From the NCBI RefSeq assembly GCF_907164905.1, contig NZ_CAJRAF010000002.1, positions 3,348,001 through 3,412,000 of the forward strand: DNA of 64,000 nucleotides, given 5' to 3'. Within the stretch, counting starts at the first letter, position 1. Every line of letters starts with the position of its first letter. The translations under genes were made by a program, and so were the position numbers. Positions 53,615 through 62,447 of the stretch are shown piece after piece. This stretch comes from Dyadobacter sp. CECT 9275 (lineage in GTDB: Bacteria; Bacteroidota; Bacteroidia; Cytophagales; Spirosomataceae). Below the pieces are notes generated by a model. It was not told the DNA's origin. It made no database searches and worked only from the letters and a program-made list of their open reading frames with translations.

Positions 53615-55720
53615 TCACAGGTTCACCCAGCGCTCCTCTCTCAGACTTTGCAGGGCGGCAAAAGTGGCCTTGGAAGTATTGATAATATCCTCTATCGGAA
53701 TAACGGGCCCGCCTCCTGTTTTAACATTTTCAATCAGCCGGCGAAACTGCTCCCTATGCCCTTTGTCCTGGCTGCTTTTCATTTTGGAAAAACTTTTGAA
53801 ACCATAACCTGCAAGCGTGCGAAAGTTATCCAGCACCAATGTTCGTTCCTGTGTGTAAACCTCTACGCGCTCCTTGGAATATGCTTTGCTTCCATTCGAA
53901 AAATAATTGATGACACCGGTAGACCCGTTTTCGAATTTCATAAGGAGGCTGGCGTTATCTGTAGTTTCGGCGGGATTGTTTCCCATGGCATTCATGCAAA
54001 CCGCCGAAACCCTGCTGCCGGTAAGATACACCAGGAGGTCAATAAAATGGCAGGCTTCCCCAATGATCCTGCCGCCCCCTACGTGCCTGTCATGCACCCA
54101 TGATCCCGCCGGGATAAATCCGGCGTTCATAGTGGCAATGATATTCACAGGAGCAGTACCCAGCAGCGTTTTCATCTTTTGTATATACGGAGAAAAACGA
54201 CGGTTGAATCCGACCGTCAAGGACACATTCCGGGGTGTTGAAAAAAACTGCGTGATTTCGTTCAGTTCCTCTTCAAAAATTGCCAGTGGCTTTTCCACAA
54301 AAACGTGTTTTCCGGCTTCCAATCCTTCCAGGGCCATTGCGGCGTGCTGATTGTGCCGGGTCGTGATCAGTACCAGGTCTACTTCCGGATCGCGGAGTAT
54401 CTCTTTATAATCGGTGGTACTGAAAGCAATTTTATGTTTTCGGGCCAGGGAGGTCGCTGACAGCCCGTTTGCACTGGCAATATATTTAAGAGAAATATCT
54501 GTCAGCACGGGTAACATGGTCATTTTGGTAAAATTCCCCGCTCCAATGATCCCAGCCACACCCTTTCTTCCTTCAAATGAAATATCCTGGTACTGAATAA
54601 CTTTGGATGTTTCGGGTCTTTCCGGATAGGTAAGAATGGAGGCTATGGAGCCCGAATTTCCCAGCGAGCCATAGATCTTGTCAAATTCTTCCAGCTCGGC
54701 TATTTCCGTAATGAAGGGTTTTACATCCAGCAGGCCTGTGGAAAGCAGCTGCAGAATGGTCTGAAAATTTCTGTTTTCCGTCCATCGCACATAGGGCAGC
54801 GGATAATCCATCCCTTTTTGTTCATACGCATCATCGTAACGCCCTGGCCCATAGGAGCAGGAAACCTGGAAAGTCAGCTCCTTCTCATAAAAGTCCGCCC
54901 TGCTGATGTCCAGCCCAATCACACCGATTAACACAATCTTACCCCGCTTGCGTGACATCCTTGCAGCCTGCGCAATAATATCGCTGGTTTTGGCTGATGC
55001 GGTAATGATAACCCCGTCGGCACCTGCGCCTCCGGTCAGGTCTGTTACATACTTATCCACAGCATCCTGCGCGGGATTCAAGGCAATGATTCCCTTTGCT
55101 GCTGCGAGGTCCAGTTTATTCACGTCCGGATCAATCCCGACGACCCGGCAGCCATTCATTTTAAGCAGCTCGGCAGTGAGTAAACCGATCAGTCCCAGGC
55201 CTATCACCACCACCGTTTCTCCCAGGGTAGGGCTGAGCAAACGGATTCCCTGCAGACCTATGGCGCCGATTACCGTAAAAACGGCTTCCTCATCGGATAC
55301 GCCCTCCGGGATTTTAGCAACCAGATTCCTTGGCACACACACCATTTCGGCATGCTGCCCGTTACTGGCCACCCGGTCGCCCACCTGAATATCCTGAACG
55401 CCTTCCCCCACGGCCGTCACAATACCCACATTACAATAGCCCAGCGGAATAGGCTGCCCAAGTTTGTTGAATACCGCTTCCATCGTAGGCAGCAATCCAT
55501 CAGACTTAATCTTATCGATCACCATTTTAACACGGTCCGGCTGCTGCCTTGCTTTTTCAATCAGGCTCGCTTTTCCGAACTCGACCAGCATTTTTTCGGT
55601 TCCCAGAGATACCAGGCTTTTGGTGGTTTTAATGAGTACCGCGCCTGTTTTTACCAGCGGGGCAGGTACTTCTTCCAATAGGGTCTGCCCTGTTTTCAGG
55701 TTCTGGATAAGCTGTTTCAT
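53615..55720 (-). CDS. Bi-domain oxidoreductase: zinc-type alcohol dehydrogenase fused to Gfo/Idh/MocA domain
   Basis: This 701-residue protein is a natural fusion. The N-terminal ~345 residues are a medium-chain dehydrogenase (GYCNVGIVTAVGEGVQDIQVGDRV, VVVIGLGLIGLLTAELLKMNG). From about 380 on comes a Gfo/Idh/MocA dehydrogenase with GVAGIIGAGNFTKMTMLPVL, ITTRHNQHAAMALEGLEAGKH, VFVEKPLAI and GGGRIIGEACHFIDLLVYLTG. The EKP lysine and the H-F-I-D-L histidine are the usual catalytic residues of that family. It is the first gene of a two-gene unit with the heparinase-like gene. Sugar oxidation/isomerisation for surface polysaccharide is inferred; the substrate is unknown. Confidence 0.93.
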   Translation of the reverse strand: MKQLIQNLKTGQTLLEEVPAPLVKTGAVLIKTTKSLVSLGTEKMLVEFGKASLIEKARQQPDRVKMVIDKIKSDGLLPTMEAVFNKLGQPIPLGYCNVGIVTAVGEGVQDIQVGDRVASNGQHAEMVCVPRNLVAKIPEGVSDEEAVFTVIGAIGLQGIRLLSPTLGETVVVIGLGLIGLLTAELLKMNGCRVVGIDPDVNKLDLAAAKGIIALNPAQDAVDKYVTDLTGGAGADGVIITASAKTSDIIAQAARMSRKRGKIVLIGVIGLDISRADFYEKELTFQVSCSYGPGRYDDAYEQKGMDYPLPYVRWTENRNFQTILQLLSTGLLDVKPFITEIAELEEFDKIYGSLGNSGSIASILTYPERPETSKVIQYQDISFEGRKGVAGIIGAGNFTKMTMLPVLTDISLKYIASANGLSATSLARKHKIAFSTTDYKEILRDPEVDLVLITTRHNQHAAMALEGLEAGKHVFVEKPLAIFEEELNEITQFFSTPRNVSLTVGFNRRFSPYIQKMKTLLGTAPVNIIATMNAGFIPAGSWVHDRHVGGGRIIGEACHFIDLLVYLTGSRVSAVCMNAMGNNPAETTDNASLLMKFENGSTGVINYFSNGSKAYSKERVEVYTQERTLVLDNFRTLAGYGFKSFSKMKSSQDKGHREQFRRLIENVKTGGGPVIPIEDIINTSKATFAALQSLREERWVNL

Positions 55721-55820
55721 TCGTTTTATTTACCTGGATTTACTCCGGAGTAACTGTTTTGGTATGGATTTGATCATGCCGGGATGCAAGATAGCAGACT
55801 GAATGCAAAAACCACAGCGC

Positions 55821-55854
55821 AAAAAAAGACCGATCCACACCAGACCGGCCTTTT
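55821..55854 (-). terminator. Terminator of the haem operon
   Basis: On the minus strand AAAAGGCCG pairs with CGGTCTTTT (one G-T) around a 13-16 base loop, followed by TTTTG. It lies 64 bases after the hemS-like stop. Confidence 0.75.
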
Positions 55855-55917
55855 CTAATTACTATGGCGAAATTATAGATTGGCTTCCGGCTCGGGGCCG
55901 ACAGTACTTAATATCTT

Positions 55918-56970
55918 TTAACCTTCAAAAGGAATTGCCGTTTTCTCAACCAGCTGGGTCCATTCCGGGAGCTCAGGAATACCTGGTTTCCTCTTGCCAA
56001 AAAACTGATTGAACATCGTTCCCTCCTTGTCGATTAGCTCAATACCGGTTACAATCCCGGCTTCACTTGGTTTTTTCACAACCCAGGCTTCATCAATTGC
56101 ATCCTGACGCAGGTGCAGATTAAACTCCGGATCCATGATATTGAGCCATGGGCCCATTACGAATATTTTATCAACAGGTCCGGTATGGATCTGGATACAG
56201 TTCTGATTGGATACAAAAACCATGATCGGTACCTGCGTTTCCGAAGCTCCGTCGAAAATCGCTTTCATGCTATCCGGTGCAATACGGTAAGCATATCCTT
56301 CCGGAGCCAGCCGCAGTGCCTGTTTGCGGCTCAGTTTATACTTTCTCAGCAAACCAAAAAAATCGTGGGTATCTTTCAAGGTCAGCCATTCTGCCTGAAA
56401 AGCCGCGGTATCTATGTCCGGAGTATTCTCCTCTTCCATCTTTTTCTCCTCGCGTGGTTTCACAAGGAGATTCACCTCCTGGTCCGCAGCAGCATATTTG
56501 GCAACAAGTGCATCAAATGCCTCCTTGTTGCTTTTATCTGTCAGGTAAATTTTGTGTGCAGCATCACCAAAGCTATTGAAAAACTGAAGGCTATGGCGGT
56601 CGTTTTCATGGACCGCAAATCCAAACTTCCAGTCTCCCAGAAAAAGGCGAAGGTCAATATCCGGACCTAAGGCAAGCCCTACGTGGTTGTTAAAAGAGAC
56701 GTTTTCATATACTCCTTTTCGCTCATGAACCACATGATCGTTACGCGTCAGGGCCATCACATGCCCCAATGTACCCACTTCTTTGAGCAGTTCACGAAAA
56801 TCCCCTTCCAGCAAAATCGCCGTTTCTCCGATACCAGTGGCAACCAGTTCTGCTTCGGTTGTGTTCAGTTCTCTGGCTGCGTCACGTATGCGTGTTTTAG
56901 GGTTCCGGATCTTAAATTCGTTCCAGATTTCTTTCAGTTCCGGACGACTGGGTGTGAGGATTGTTTTCAT
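55918..56970 (-). CDS. hemS: HemS/ChuS-like haem-handling protein
   Basis: This cytoplasmic protein accepts or degrades imported haem. The 350-residue product has the two-fold repeat of the HemS family: the first half with GIGETAILLEGDFRELLKEV and LGPDIDLRLFLGDWKFGFAV, the second with ASETQVPIMVFVSNQNCIQIHTG and GPWLNIMDPEFNLHLRQDAI. A KKxEEENTPDID linker separates the halves. ATG 56970 is preferred over a TTG at 57018. It is the last gene of the operon after hmuV. Whether it is a carrier or an oxygenase cannot be told by sequence. Confidence 0.9.
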   Translation of the reverse strand: MKTILTPSRPELKEIWNEFKIRNPKTRIRDAARELNTTEAELVATGIGETAILLEGDFRELLKEVGTLGHVMALTRNDHVVHERKGVYENVSFNNHVGLALGPDIDLRLFLGDWKFGFAVHENDRHSLQFFNSFGDAAHKIYLTDKSNKEAFDALVAKYAAADQEVNLLVKPREEKKMEEENTPDIDTAAFQAEWLTLKDTHDFFGLLRKYKLSRKQALRLAPEGYAYRIAPDSMKAIFDGASETQVPIMVFVSNQNCIQIHTGPVDKIFVMGPWLNIMDPEFNLHLRQDAIDEAWVVKKPSEAGIVTGIELIDKEGTMFNQFFGKRKPGIPELPEWTQLVEKTAIPFEG

Positions 56971-57030
56971 ATTATACACTTTGATTTTAGAAAGTTCGGT
57001 TTCAAAATTTTGCTTCAACCTATCATAAAC

Positions 57031-57816
57031 TTACTGACGCCTGAACATATCTGGAATAATTACCGGGAAAGGAGCATTCTCCGGTCGGATGATCTGCACA
57101 GGTAACCCAAATGCCGATTTAATATTCTCTTCCGTTAACACCTCCTGAGGTGGCCCATCCGCGATAATACTTCCCTTTTTCATCACCAGCACCTTGTCAG
57201 CATATTGCAGCGCATGATTGAGATCATGTACCACGGCCATAACCGCGAAACCTTTCCCGCACATATCCTTGGCCAGCCTGAAGGTTTCATACTGATGCAG
57301 AAGGTCCATGCCGGTAGTGGGTTCGTCCAGCAGAATAAGCCCGTTTTTTACTTCCCATATCTGCGCCAGTGTGCGGGCAACCTGTACGCGCTGCTGCTCT
57401 CCACCCGACAAGGTTGGGTACAGCCGGTTTCTTAAAGAGGCAATACCTGCTTTCTGCATGCAGAGATCCACAATCGCGAGGTCGCGCTCAGAGGGTTCGG
57501 CACTGTAATAAGGATAGCGGCCCATGAGCACGATATCTTCCGCTGTGAAAGAAAGCGTGATACTATTTTGCTGGGCCAGTATGGCTCGTTTTTGGGCTAA
57601 TTCCCTCAGCTTATATTTATTAAGGTCTTTCCCTAAAAAGGATATACTGCCGGTAGTAGGCGAATATTCCCTTGACAGCAATTTCATCAAGGTAGATTTC
57701 CCGGCTCCGTTTGCTCCTACCACAGCCCGAAACTCCCCCGACTGCACACGAAACGTAAGATTATGAACAAGGTTTCGGCTCTTCACTCCAAAAGTAACCT
57801 GGTTTACTTCAATCAT
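57031..57816 (-). CDS. hmuV: Haem ABC transporter ATPase
   Basis: This is the ATP-binding subunit of a haem importer. The 261-residue protein has Walker A GANGAGKSTLMKLLS (about residues 36-50), the signature LSGGEQQRVQVARTLAQ, Walker B LILLDEPTTGMDL and H-loop VVHDLNHALQYAD. The length and DEPTTGMDL agree with the HmuV group. Its start overlaps the stop of the permease gene by four bases (ATGA), so the two are coupled. Confidence 0.95.
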   Translation of the reverse strand: MIEVNQVTFGVKSRNLVHNLTFRVQSGEFRAVVGANGAGKSTLMKLLSREYSPTTGSISFLGKDLNKYKLRELAQKRAILAQQNSITLSFTAEDIVLMGRYPYYSAEPSERDLAIVDLCMQKAGIASLRNRLYPTLSGGEQQRVQVARTLAQIWEVKNGLILLDEPTTGMDLLHQYETFRLAKDMCGKGFAVMAVVHDLNHALQYADKVLVMKKGSIIADGPPQEVLTEENIKSAFGLPVQIIRPENAPFPVIIPDMFRRQ

Positions 57817-58922
57817 AATTTCTTCCTTTTTTTCTCCCAGAGAATATAAAGAAAGAACGGTGTACCCAACAGGGCGGTAAGTATCCCGATGGGCAGTTCG
57901 GATGGCGCTACCAGTGTGCGGGAAATGGTGTCGGCCAGCGTGAGCACAATAGCACCGCCCAGTGCAGAACCCATCAGAAGTGTCTTGTGATCAGGGCCGA
58001 AAGTGGTACGGATGATATGGGGTACCACCAGCCCTACAAATCCAATGGTTCCGGCAACGGCTACCGAAGCCCCTACACCCATTGTGGCCAGAATAATTAC
58101 CTGCCGTTTCAGAATTTTCATATTCACACCCAGGCTGGCAGCCTGGCTCTCGCCGAGCACCAGCAGATTCAGCGCTTTGGCCAGATAAGGCATAAAAAAG
58201 GCCGAAATCAGTACGAAGGGGGCAATTGAAATAACCGAGGTCCAGTTGGCCCCACCCAAACTTCCCAGATTCCAGAAAGTAATGGTACGCAGCTGGTCAT
58301 CGTCAGCGATATAGGTCATCAGGCCGGTCACAGCACCAACCAATGCATTTATAGCAATCCCACAAAGCAACATGGTAGTTACACTGCCTTCACCGGTTAT
58401 TTTTGAAAGCTGATACACCAGCCCGGTGGTAAGCACAGCACCCATGAAGGCAACCAGCGAGATAGCATACGCACCGCCCACTTCGTTGAGGATAAGGGTG
58501 TATTTTACATTGAGCATAATCACGAACACGGCGAACATGGACGCTCCCGAAGTAACGCCGATCAGTGTTGCATCGGCAATGGGGTTTCTGAACAATCCCT
58601 GCAGAGACGCCCCTGCAATACCTAGCCCGATCCCGACAAGTACGGCCAGACAAACCCTTGGCAGCCGTATCACCCAAAAAACGATTGATTTTTGCTCCTC
58701 AAAAGACGCATTCGACGAAATCCCCAGCTTAAAGCTTATGATTTGCCAAAGTTCGGGCACGGAAATAGATAATGCTCCGGTGCACGCAGAGAACAACACG
58801 CATCCCAGTAAAATAAACCCCAGAATAAAAAGCATGCGTCCGTTAGTCGCAGGCTTTCTCTTACCCAAGGGCAGGATCGTTTCCTCATTTATAAGCTTTT
58901 CCTTTAGTGTTTCCGCCATCAT
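57813..58922 (-). CDS. hmuU: Haem ABC transporter permease (FecCD family)
   Basis: This is the inner-membrane channel of the haem importer. The 369-residue protein has nine to ten hydrophobic helices and FecCD motifs: VIRLPRVCLAVLVGIGLGIA, GASLQGLFRNPIADATLIGV, LGESQAASLGVNMK, GTIGFVGLVVPHIIR and ADTISRTLVAPSELPIGILT. The starting pair MMAETL allows two neighbouring ATGs (58922, 58919). It sits 9 bases after hmuT and overlaps hmuV by four bases. Confidence 0.95.
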   Translation of the reverse strand: MMAETLKEKLINEETILPLGKRKPATNGRMLFILGFILLGCVLFSACTGALSISVPELWQIISFKLGISSNASFEEQKSIVFWVIRLPRVCLAVLVGIGLGIAGASLQGLFRNPIADATLIGVTSGASMFAVFVIMLNVKYTLILNEVGGAYAISLVAFMGAVLTTGLVYQLSKITGEGSVTTMLLCGIAINALVGAVTGLMTYIADDDQLRTITFWNLGSLGGANWTSVISIAPFVLISAFFMPYLAKALNLLVLGESQAASLGVNMKILKRQVIILATMGVGASVAVAGTIGFVGLVVPHIIRTTFGPDHKTLLMGSALGGAIVLTLADTISRTLVAPSELPIGILTALLGTPFFLYILWEKKRKKL

Positions 58923-58931
58923 AATGATATA

Positions 58932-59774
58932 CTACTTAACTTTTTGGGCGAGCTCAATCACAGCCTTTCCCAAACGTGGGCCGAAACCGGTCAGAAACTG
59001 ACCGTCCATTGACACCACTTTTTTATTTCTGCCTGCATTTGTTTGGGCAACACCAGGTACTTTTAACAATCCCTCCATCCCTTCCAAACTTTCCAGTCCG
59101 CTCGAAAATAGTACCAGCACATCAGGATTGGCCACAATCAGCGACTCTGAAGTCAAAGGTTTGAAATCACTAAAATCCTGAACGGCATTTTTATATCCGG
59201 CGAGGCCGAACATCTTATCCAAAGACGTGCCGGTTCCCGAAACCATGAGGGTACCTGTGCCTCGTGCATAGATAAAAAGCAGTTTTTTGGATGATGTAAC
59301 CGGAGGTATTCTGGCCAGGTCGGACTGAAGGGTTCTCACCAATTTTTCGGCTTGCGGTTTGGCGTTAAAATAGGCTCCTACTTCCCTGATAAGCTTTATA
59401 GCCCCTTCTTTGGAATACTCGTGCCGAAACTCCACCACCTTTTTTCCGCTGCTTTTCAATTGCCTGATGACCATGGGAGAGATCATACTCTGGTCGGTGT
59501 AAATAATCACGTCGGGGTTCAGCGTGATGATCCCTTCTGCTGCAATCGTCCGGTTATGACCTATCTTAGGTACCTTGTCCAGAGAGGCAGGATAGGTACT
59601 GGTGACGTCCACACCAACGATCTGCTTTTCGAGCCCTAACCCCACCAGTATCTCACTTAAGGTTCCGTTTGCCGAAACAATACGAAGTTCCTTCGCCGCG
59701 AATACCCTGGCAGGCAACGAATTAATCAACAGAACCAAAACCAGCAAACCATACTTCAACCTGTAATTTTGCAT
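58932..59774 (-). CDS. hmuT: Haem ABC transporter substrate-binding protein
   Basis: This is the periplasmic haem-binding protein of the importer. The 280-residue product has a signal peptide (YGLLVLVLLINSLPARVFAA) and a class III periplasmic-binding-protein fold. It shows RIVSANGTLSEILVGLGLEKQIVGVDVTS in pieces, VPKIGHNRTIAAEGIITLNP, DVIIYTDQSM and LVANPDVLVLFSSGLESL-like segments. The NGTLSEIL and GHNRT pattern is that of HmuT/BtuF-type proteins. It starts 11 bases after the small first gene of the operon. Confidence 0.92.
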   Translation of the reverse strand: MQNYRLKYGLLVLVLLINSLPARVFAAKELRIVSANGTLSEILVGLGLEKQIVGVDVTSTYPASLDKVPKIGHNRTIAAEGIITLNPDVIIYTDQSMISPMVIRQLKSSGKKVVEFRHEYSKEGAIKLIREVGAYFNAKPQAEKLVRTLQSDLARIPPVTSSKKLLFIYARGTGTLMVSGTGTSLDKMFGLAGYKNAVQDFSDFKPLTSESLIVANPDVLVLFSSGLESLEGMEGLLKVPGVAQTNAGRNKKVVSMDGQFLTGFGPRLGKAVIELAQKVK

Positions 59775-59785
59775 GAAACGGGTAC

Positions 59786-60133
59786 TTATTTTTTAAAGGA
59801 AAATATCTTGTCAATTTCCAGAATCAGAAAGGTTTCCTGAAACAGATTTTTGATTTCTTCCAATTCAGGCCCATCGAAAGAAAGCATGAAATTGGGTATC
59901 GGTGATGGCAAAAGGTGCGTTTTCCCGTGTGGCAATGCCTCGTTCAGCTCGTGCAGATGATCCTGCTCATACAGGATGGACTGAAAGCCTCGCAGACCAT
60001 CTTCCGTGAAAACAAACAGAATATTACCAAAAACAAAATTGTAATGATCGCAGCAATTGCATTGTCCGATATACCCTCTGTCCGACTGGCTCAGAATGCG
60101 CAGAGAGTTGTATGAATGAGATGCTTCCGGCAT
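59786..60133 (-). CDS. Small uncharacterised protein at the head of the haem operon
   Basis: This 115-residue cytoplasmic protein has no signal peptide. The N-terminal part contains SQSDRGYIGQCNCCDHYNFV, a C-x-C-C cluster followed by D-H, which could bind a metal or haem, followed by NILFVFTEDGLRGFQSILYE. A basic middle (LPHGKTHLLPSPIPNFML) and a hydrophobic C-terminal helix (EIKNLFQETFLILEIDKI) follow. It resembles an uncharacterised Bacteroidota family (DUF6686-like, from memory). Its place 11 bases before hmuT suggests a part in haem uptake or its control. Confidence 0.75.
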   Translation of the reverse strand: MPEASHSYNSLRILSQSDRGYIGQCNCCDHYNFVFGNILFVFTEDGLRGFQSILYEQDHLHELNEALPHGKTHLLPSPIPNFMLSFDGPELEEIKNLFQETFLILEIDKIFSFKK

Positions 60134-60225
60134 AAAACACAGTTAAATAAATACCACCATTAAGATTTTATCGTCTGAAATTTATTCCGCCATTACCACT
60201 AACAACGGTAAAGGTAACGTATTTA

Positions 60226-60242
60226 TTTAGACCAAGTATAAA
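60226..60242. promoter_or_regulatory. Candidate operator palindrome upstream of the haem operon
   Basis: TTTAGACCAAGTATAAA is an imperfect 17-base palindrome (TTTAGAC against TTTATAC, three-base spacer). It lies 93 bases before the small haem-operon gene and 113 bases before the symporter gene on the other strand. It could bind a dimeric metal regulator of the Fur or DtxR type, which is inference. Confidence 0.4.
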
Positions 60243-60354
60243 CAATAATAAAAAATACTTTTATGCGCCTCCAATCACAATCCTACCTCAATTCTTTGCT
60301 ACCTTGTTAGGCTGGGCGAGAAGTTCAATCCTATATCCTTTACCTTTCATCGAA

Positions 60355-61629
60355 ATGAGTTTTAAAAATCTCCTTACCAACCTCACTTTCTGGGTACTTA
60401 CTGCTATCACCGCCGGGGCGCTCCTCGGCCACTACAATCCTGAGCAGGCGGTCAAAATGGACCTTTTGGGTAAGGGCTTTATCAGTATTGTAAAACTTTT
60501 TATCAATCCCATCATTTTCCTGACCATCACCCTTGGAATCATAGGTATGGGCGACCTCAAAAAAGTGGGAAAGGTGGGTGCAAAGGCCATTCTTTACTTT
60601 GAGATCGTCACCACGCTTGCGCTCATTGTCGGCATAATCGTGGCCAATGTCATTCAGCCTGGTCAAGGTGTGGTGACAGCCTCGTTACAGAAGGGGGATA
60701 TATCTGCCTATGCCAGTAAGGTTCAGGATTTCAGCTGGTTAAAGTTCTTCCTGGATAATCTCACGCTTCAGGTACTGCTTTTTTCGCTGGTGCTTGGTAC
60801 GGTTCTCAGCAAATACTCCGGGAAGGATCAAATTATTTACTGGCTTAATTTTATTTCAAAATACGTTTTCCGGGCACTTCATTTGGTCATGCTGCTGGCG
60901 CCGATCGGTGCTTTTGGCGGAATGGCCTTCACCATTGGCAAGTACGGCATTCATACTTTGCTGCCTCTTGCAAAACTGATGGGAACGGTATATGCCACCA
61001 TGGCCATATTTATTTTTGGCGTACTCGGCCTTATCCTGCAAACCTACAAAATAAGTCTTTGGTCCTTTCTCAAATACATTCGTGAAGAACTGCTGATCGT
61101 TCTGGGAACTTCATCTTCGGAAGCAGGGCTTCCTTCCCTGATGGAAAAGCTGGAAAGAATGGGCTGTTCCAAACCGATCGTCGGGCTGGTGGTTCCGGCG
61201 GGATACTCTTTTAACCTGGACGGTACCACCATTTACCTTTCTATGGCAACCATTTTTCTGGCCCAGGTTTTTAACGTCCATCTTACGATCGGGCAGATCC
61301 TGTCTCTTATAGGCATACTCATGGTAACCTCCAAAGGAGCCGCCGGGGTTACTGGCAGTGGTTTCGTAGTATTGGCCTCCACTCTGACGGCCATTAAGGT
61401 AATCCCACTGGAAGGCCTGGCCCTGTTACTCGGGGTGGACAGGTTTATGTCTGAGGCACGGGCGATCACCAATTTTATAGGAAATGGCGTGGCAACCATT
61501 TGGCTGGCTAACAATGAAAAGGAATTTGACCGGTCCAAAATGACCTACGCTTTCAACAGGGTACACGAAACGGAAAATATCATAACGGATAACCTCACGG
61601 ACGTTACGCAGCAAAAGAAGGATTCCTGA
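60355..61629 (+). CDS. Dicarboxylate/amino acid:cation symporter (DAACS family)
   Basis: This 424-residue inner-membrane transporter has about eight helices and two re-entrant loops. Family motifs are KMDLLGKGFISIVKLFINPIIFLTI (in pieces), LGTSSSEAGLPSLMEKLERMGC (serine-rich hairpin 1), FNLDGTTIYLSMATIFLAQ, TSKGAAGVTGSGFVVLASTL (hairpin 2) and GVDRFMSEARAITNFIGNGVATI, where D and N are substrate-binding residues. The pattern fits DctA/GltP. ATG 60355 is used because the earlier frame start at 60304 is a TTG with a poor leader. The substrate may be a C4-dicarboxylate or glutamate/aspartate. Confidence 0.93.
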   Translation: MSFKNLLTNLTFWVLTAITAGALLGHYNPEQAVKMDLLGKGFISIVKLFINPIIFLTITLGIIGMGDLKKVGKVGAKAILYFEIVTTLALIVGIIVANVIQPGQGVVTASLQKGDISAYASKVQDFSWLKFFLDNLTLQVLLFSLVLGTVLSKYSGKDQIIYWLNFISKYVFRALHLVMLLAPIGAFGGMAFTIGKYGIHTLLPLAKLMGTVYATMAIFIFGVLGLILQTYKISLWSFLKYIREELLIVLGTSSSEAGLPSLMEKLERMGCSKPIVGLVVPAGYSFNLDGTTIYLSMATIFLAQVFNVHLTIGQILSLIGILMVTSKGAAGVTGSGFVVLASTLTAIKVIPLEGLALLLGVDRFMSEARAITNFIGNGVATIWLANNEKEFDRSKMTYAFNRVHETENIITDNLTDVTQQKKDS

Positions 61630-61646
61630 AACCGAAAGGCTGATTC

Positions 61647-62366
61647 CTAATCCATCCACTTGACGGCTTCTTCTTTCCCTTCTAGGTTTCCTTCTATGAC
61701 CTGATGCAGTAAATCTTTTGCTTTTTCCCTGTCTCCCGCTGCCCCGCGTTTCAACAATGCTATGGCTTCATAAAATTTCCCGGGATTGGCATAAAGGCCC
61801 TGCTGTTCCCCGAGCTGATGGAAATAATCAATCGCCTTGTCATATTCCAGCAGTTTCAGCGCTATGATTCCCGCAACTCTTTTCGCTTCAGCATGCTGCG
61901 GATCCTTGCGGAGAATCCCTTCGCATATTGCCGTTGCCGTAGCATATTGCCCTCTGTTATAATTATGTATCGCCAGCTGAAGACTATCCTCAGCGCTTCC
62001 CATCTGAACGCCCAGGGTAGTAAAGTTTTCCATTGTGTAACCATTGGCAAGCTGTTGCAGATCCTGTGAGCGCGGGGCCAGGCGATACCAGGCGAGGCCA
62101 AAAGCAATAAAAGCGACTGCAGCCGCTACGGCATACCATGTCCTGAGCGAAACAAACCGGGCATCATCAGGCTGCTTTTGTGAGCTCCATTCGGCATGGC
62201 GCTGTGCCAGTTTTATTTCCCTCACGTGCTGAGCTGCTTGTTTCGAGGCAAGATAAAAAGCCACATCATCGGCAAGTATGGGGTCCGACTTTAAGTCAGC
62301 CTCAAACTTTTCTTTTTCCTCCGCGGAAATTTCTTGTCCAAAATAACGCTCAATCCTTTCGTCCAT
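61647..62366 (-). CDS. Membrane protein with TPR-like C-terminus, probable sigma-factor partner
   Basis: This 239-residue protein has a cytoplasmic N-terminus (MDERIERYFGQEISAEEKEKFEADL, in pieces), one membrane helix (~92-110, WYAVAAAVAFIAFGLAWYRL), and an extracytoplasmic part with TPR-like helices (QLAIHNYNRGQYATATAICEGI, HAEAKRVAGIIALKLLEYDKAIDYF, in pieces). The N-terminal 'I-E-R-Y-F-x-G-x-I-S-x-E-E' start is the kind seen in anti-sigma-like membrane proteins of Bacteroidota. It follows the sigma-factor gene by 81 bases on the same strand. An anti-sigma role is inferred; no zinc motif is seen. Confidence 0.72.
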   Translation of the reverse strand: MDERIERYFGQEISAEEKEKFEADLKSDPILADDVAFYLASKQAAQHVREIKLAQRHAEWSSQKQPDDARFVSLRTWYAVAAAVAFIAFGLAWYRLAPRSQDLQQLANGYTMENFTTLGVQMGSAEDSLQLAIHNYNRGQYATATAICEGILRKDPQHAEAKRVAGIIALKLLEYDKAIDYFHQLGEQQGLYANPGKFYEAIALLKRGAAGDREKAKDLLHQVIEGNLEGKEEAVKWMD

Positions 62367-62447
62367 GATCTGTCGGGCTACCTCCGGCCATTCACCTTCG
62401 GCTCCATTTTAATTAAAAGGAAGTTGATCCCTTATACTGTTGATGAG

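Noticed and set aside
60134..60354. Classical 19-bp Fur box before the haem operon
   Set aside because: No sequence close to GATAATGATAATCATTATC is present; only the different 17-base palindrome at 60226 was kept as a weak candidate.
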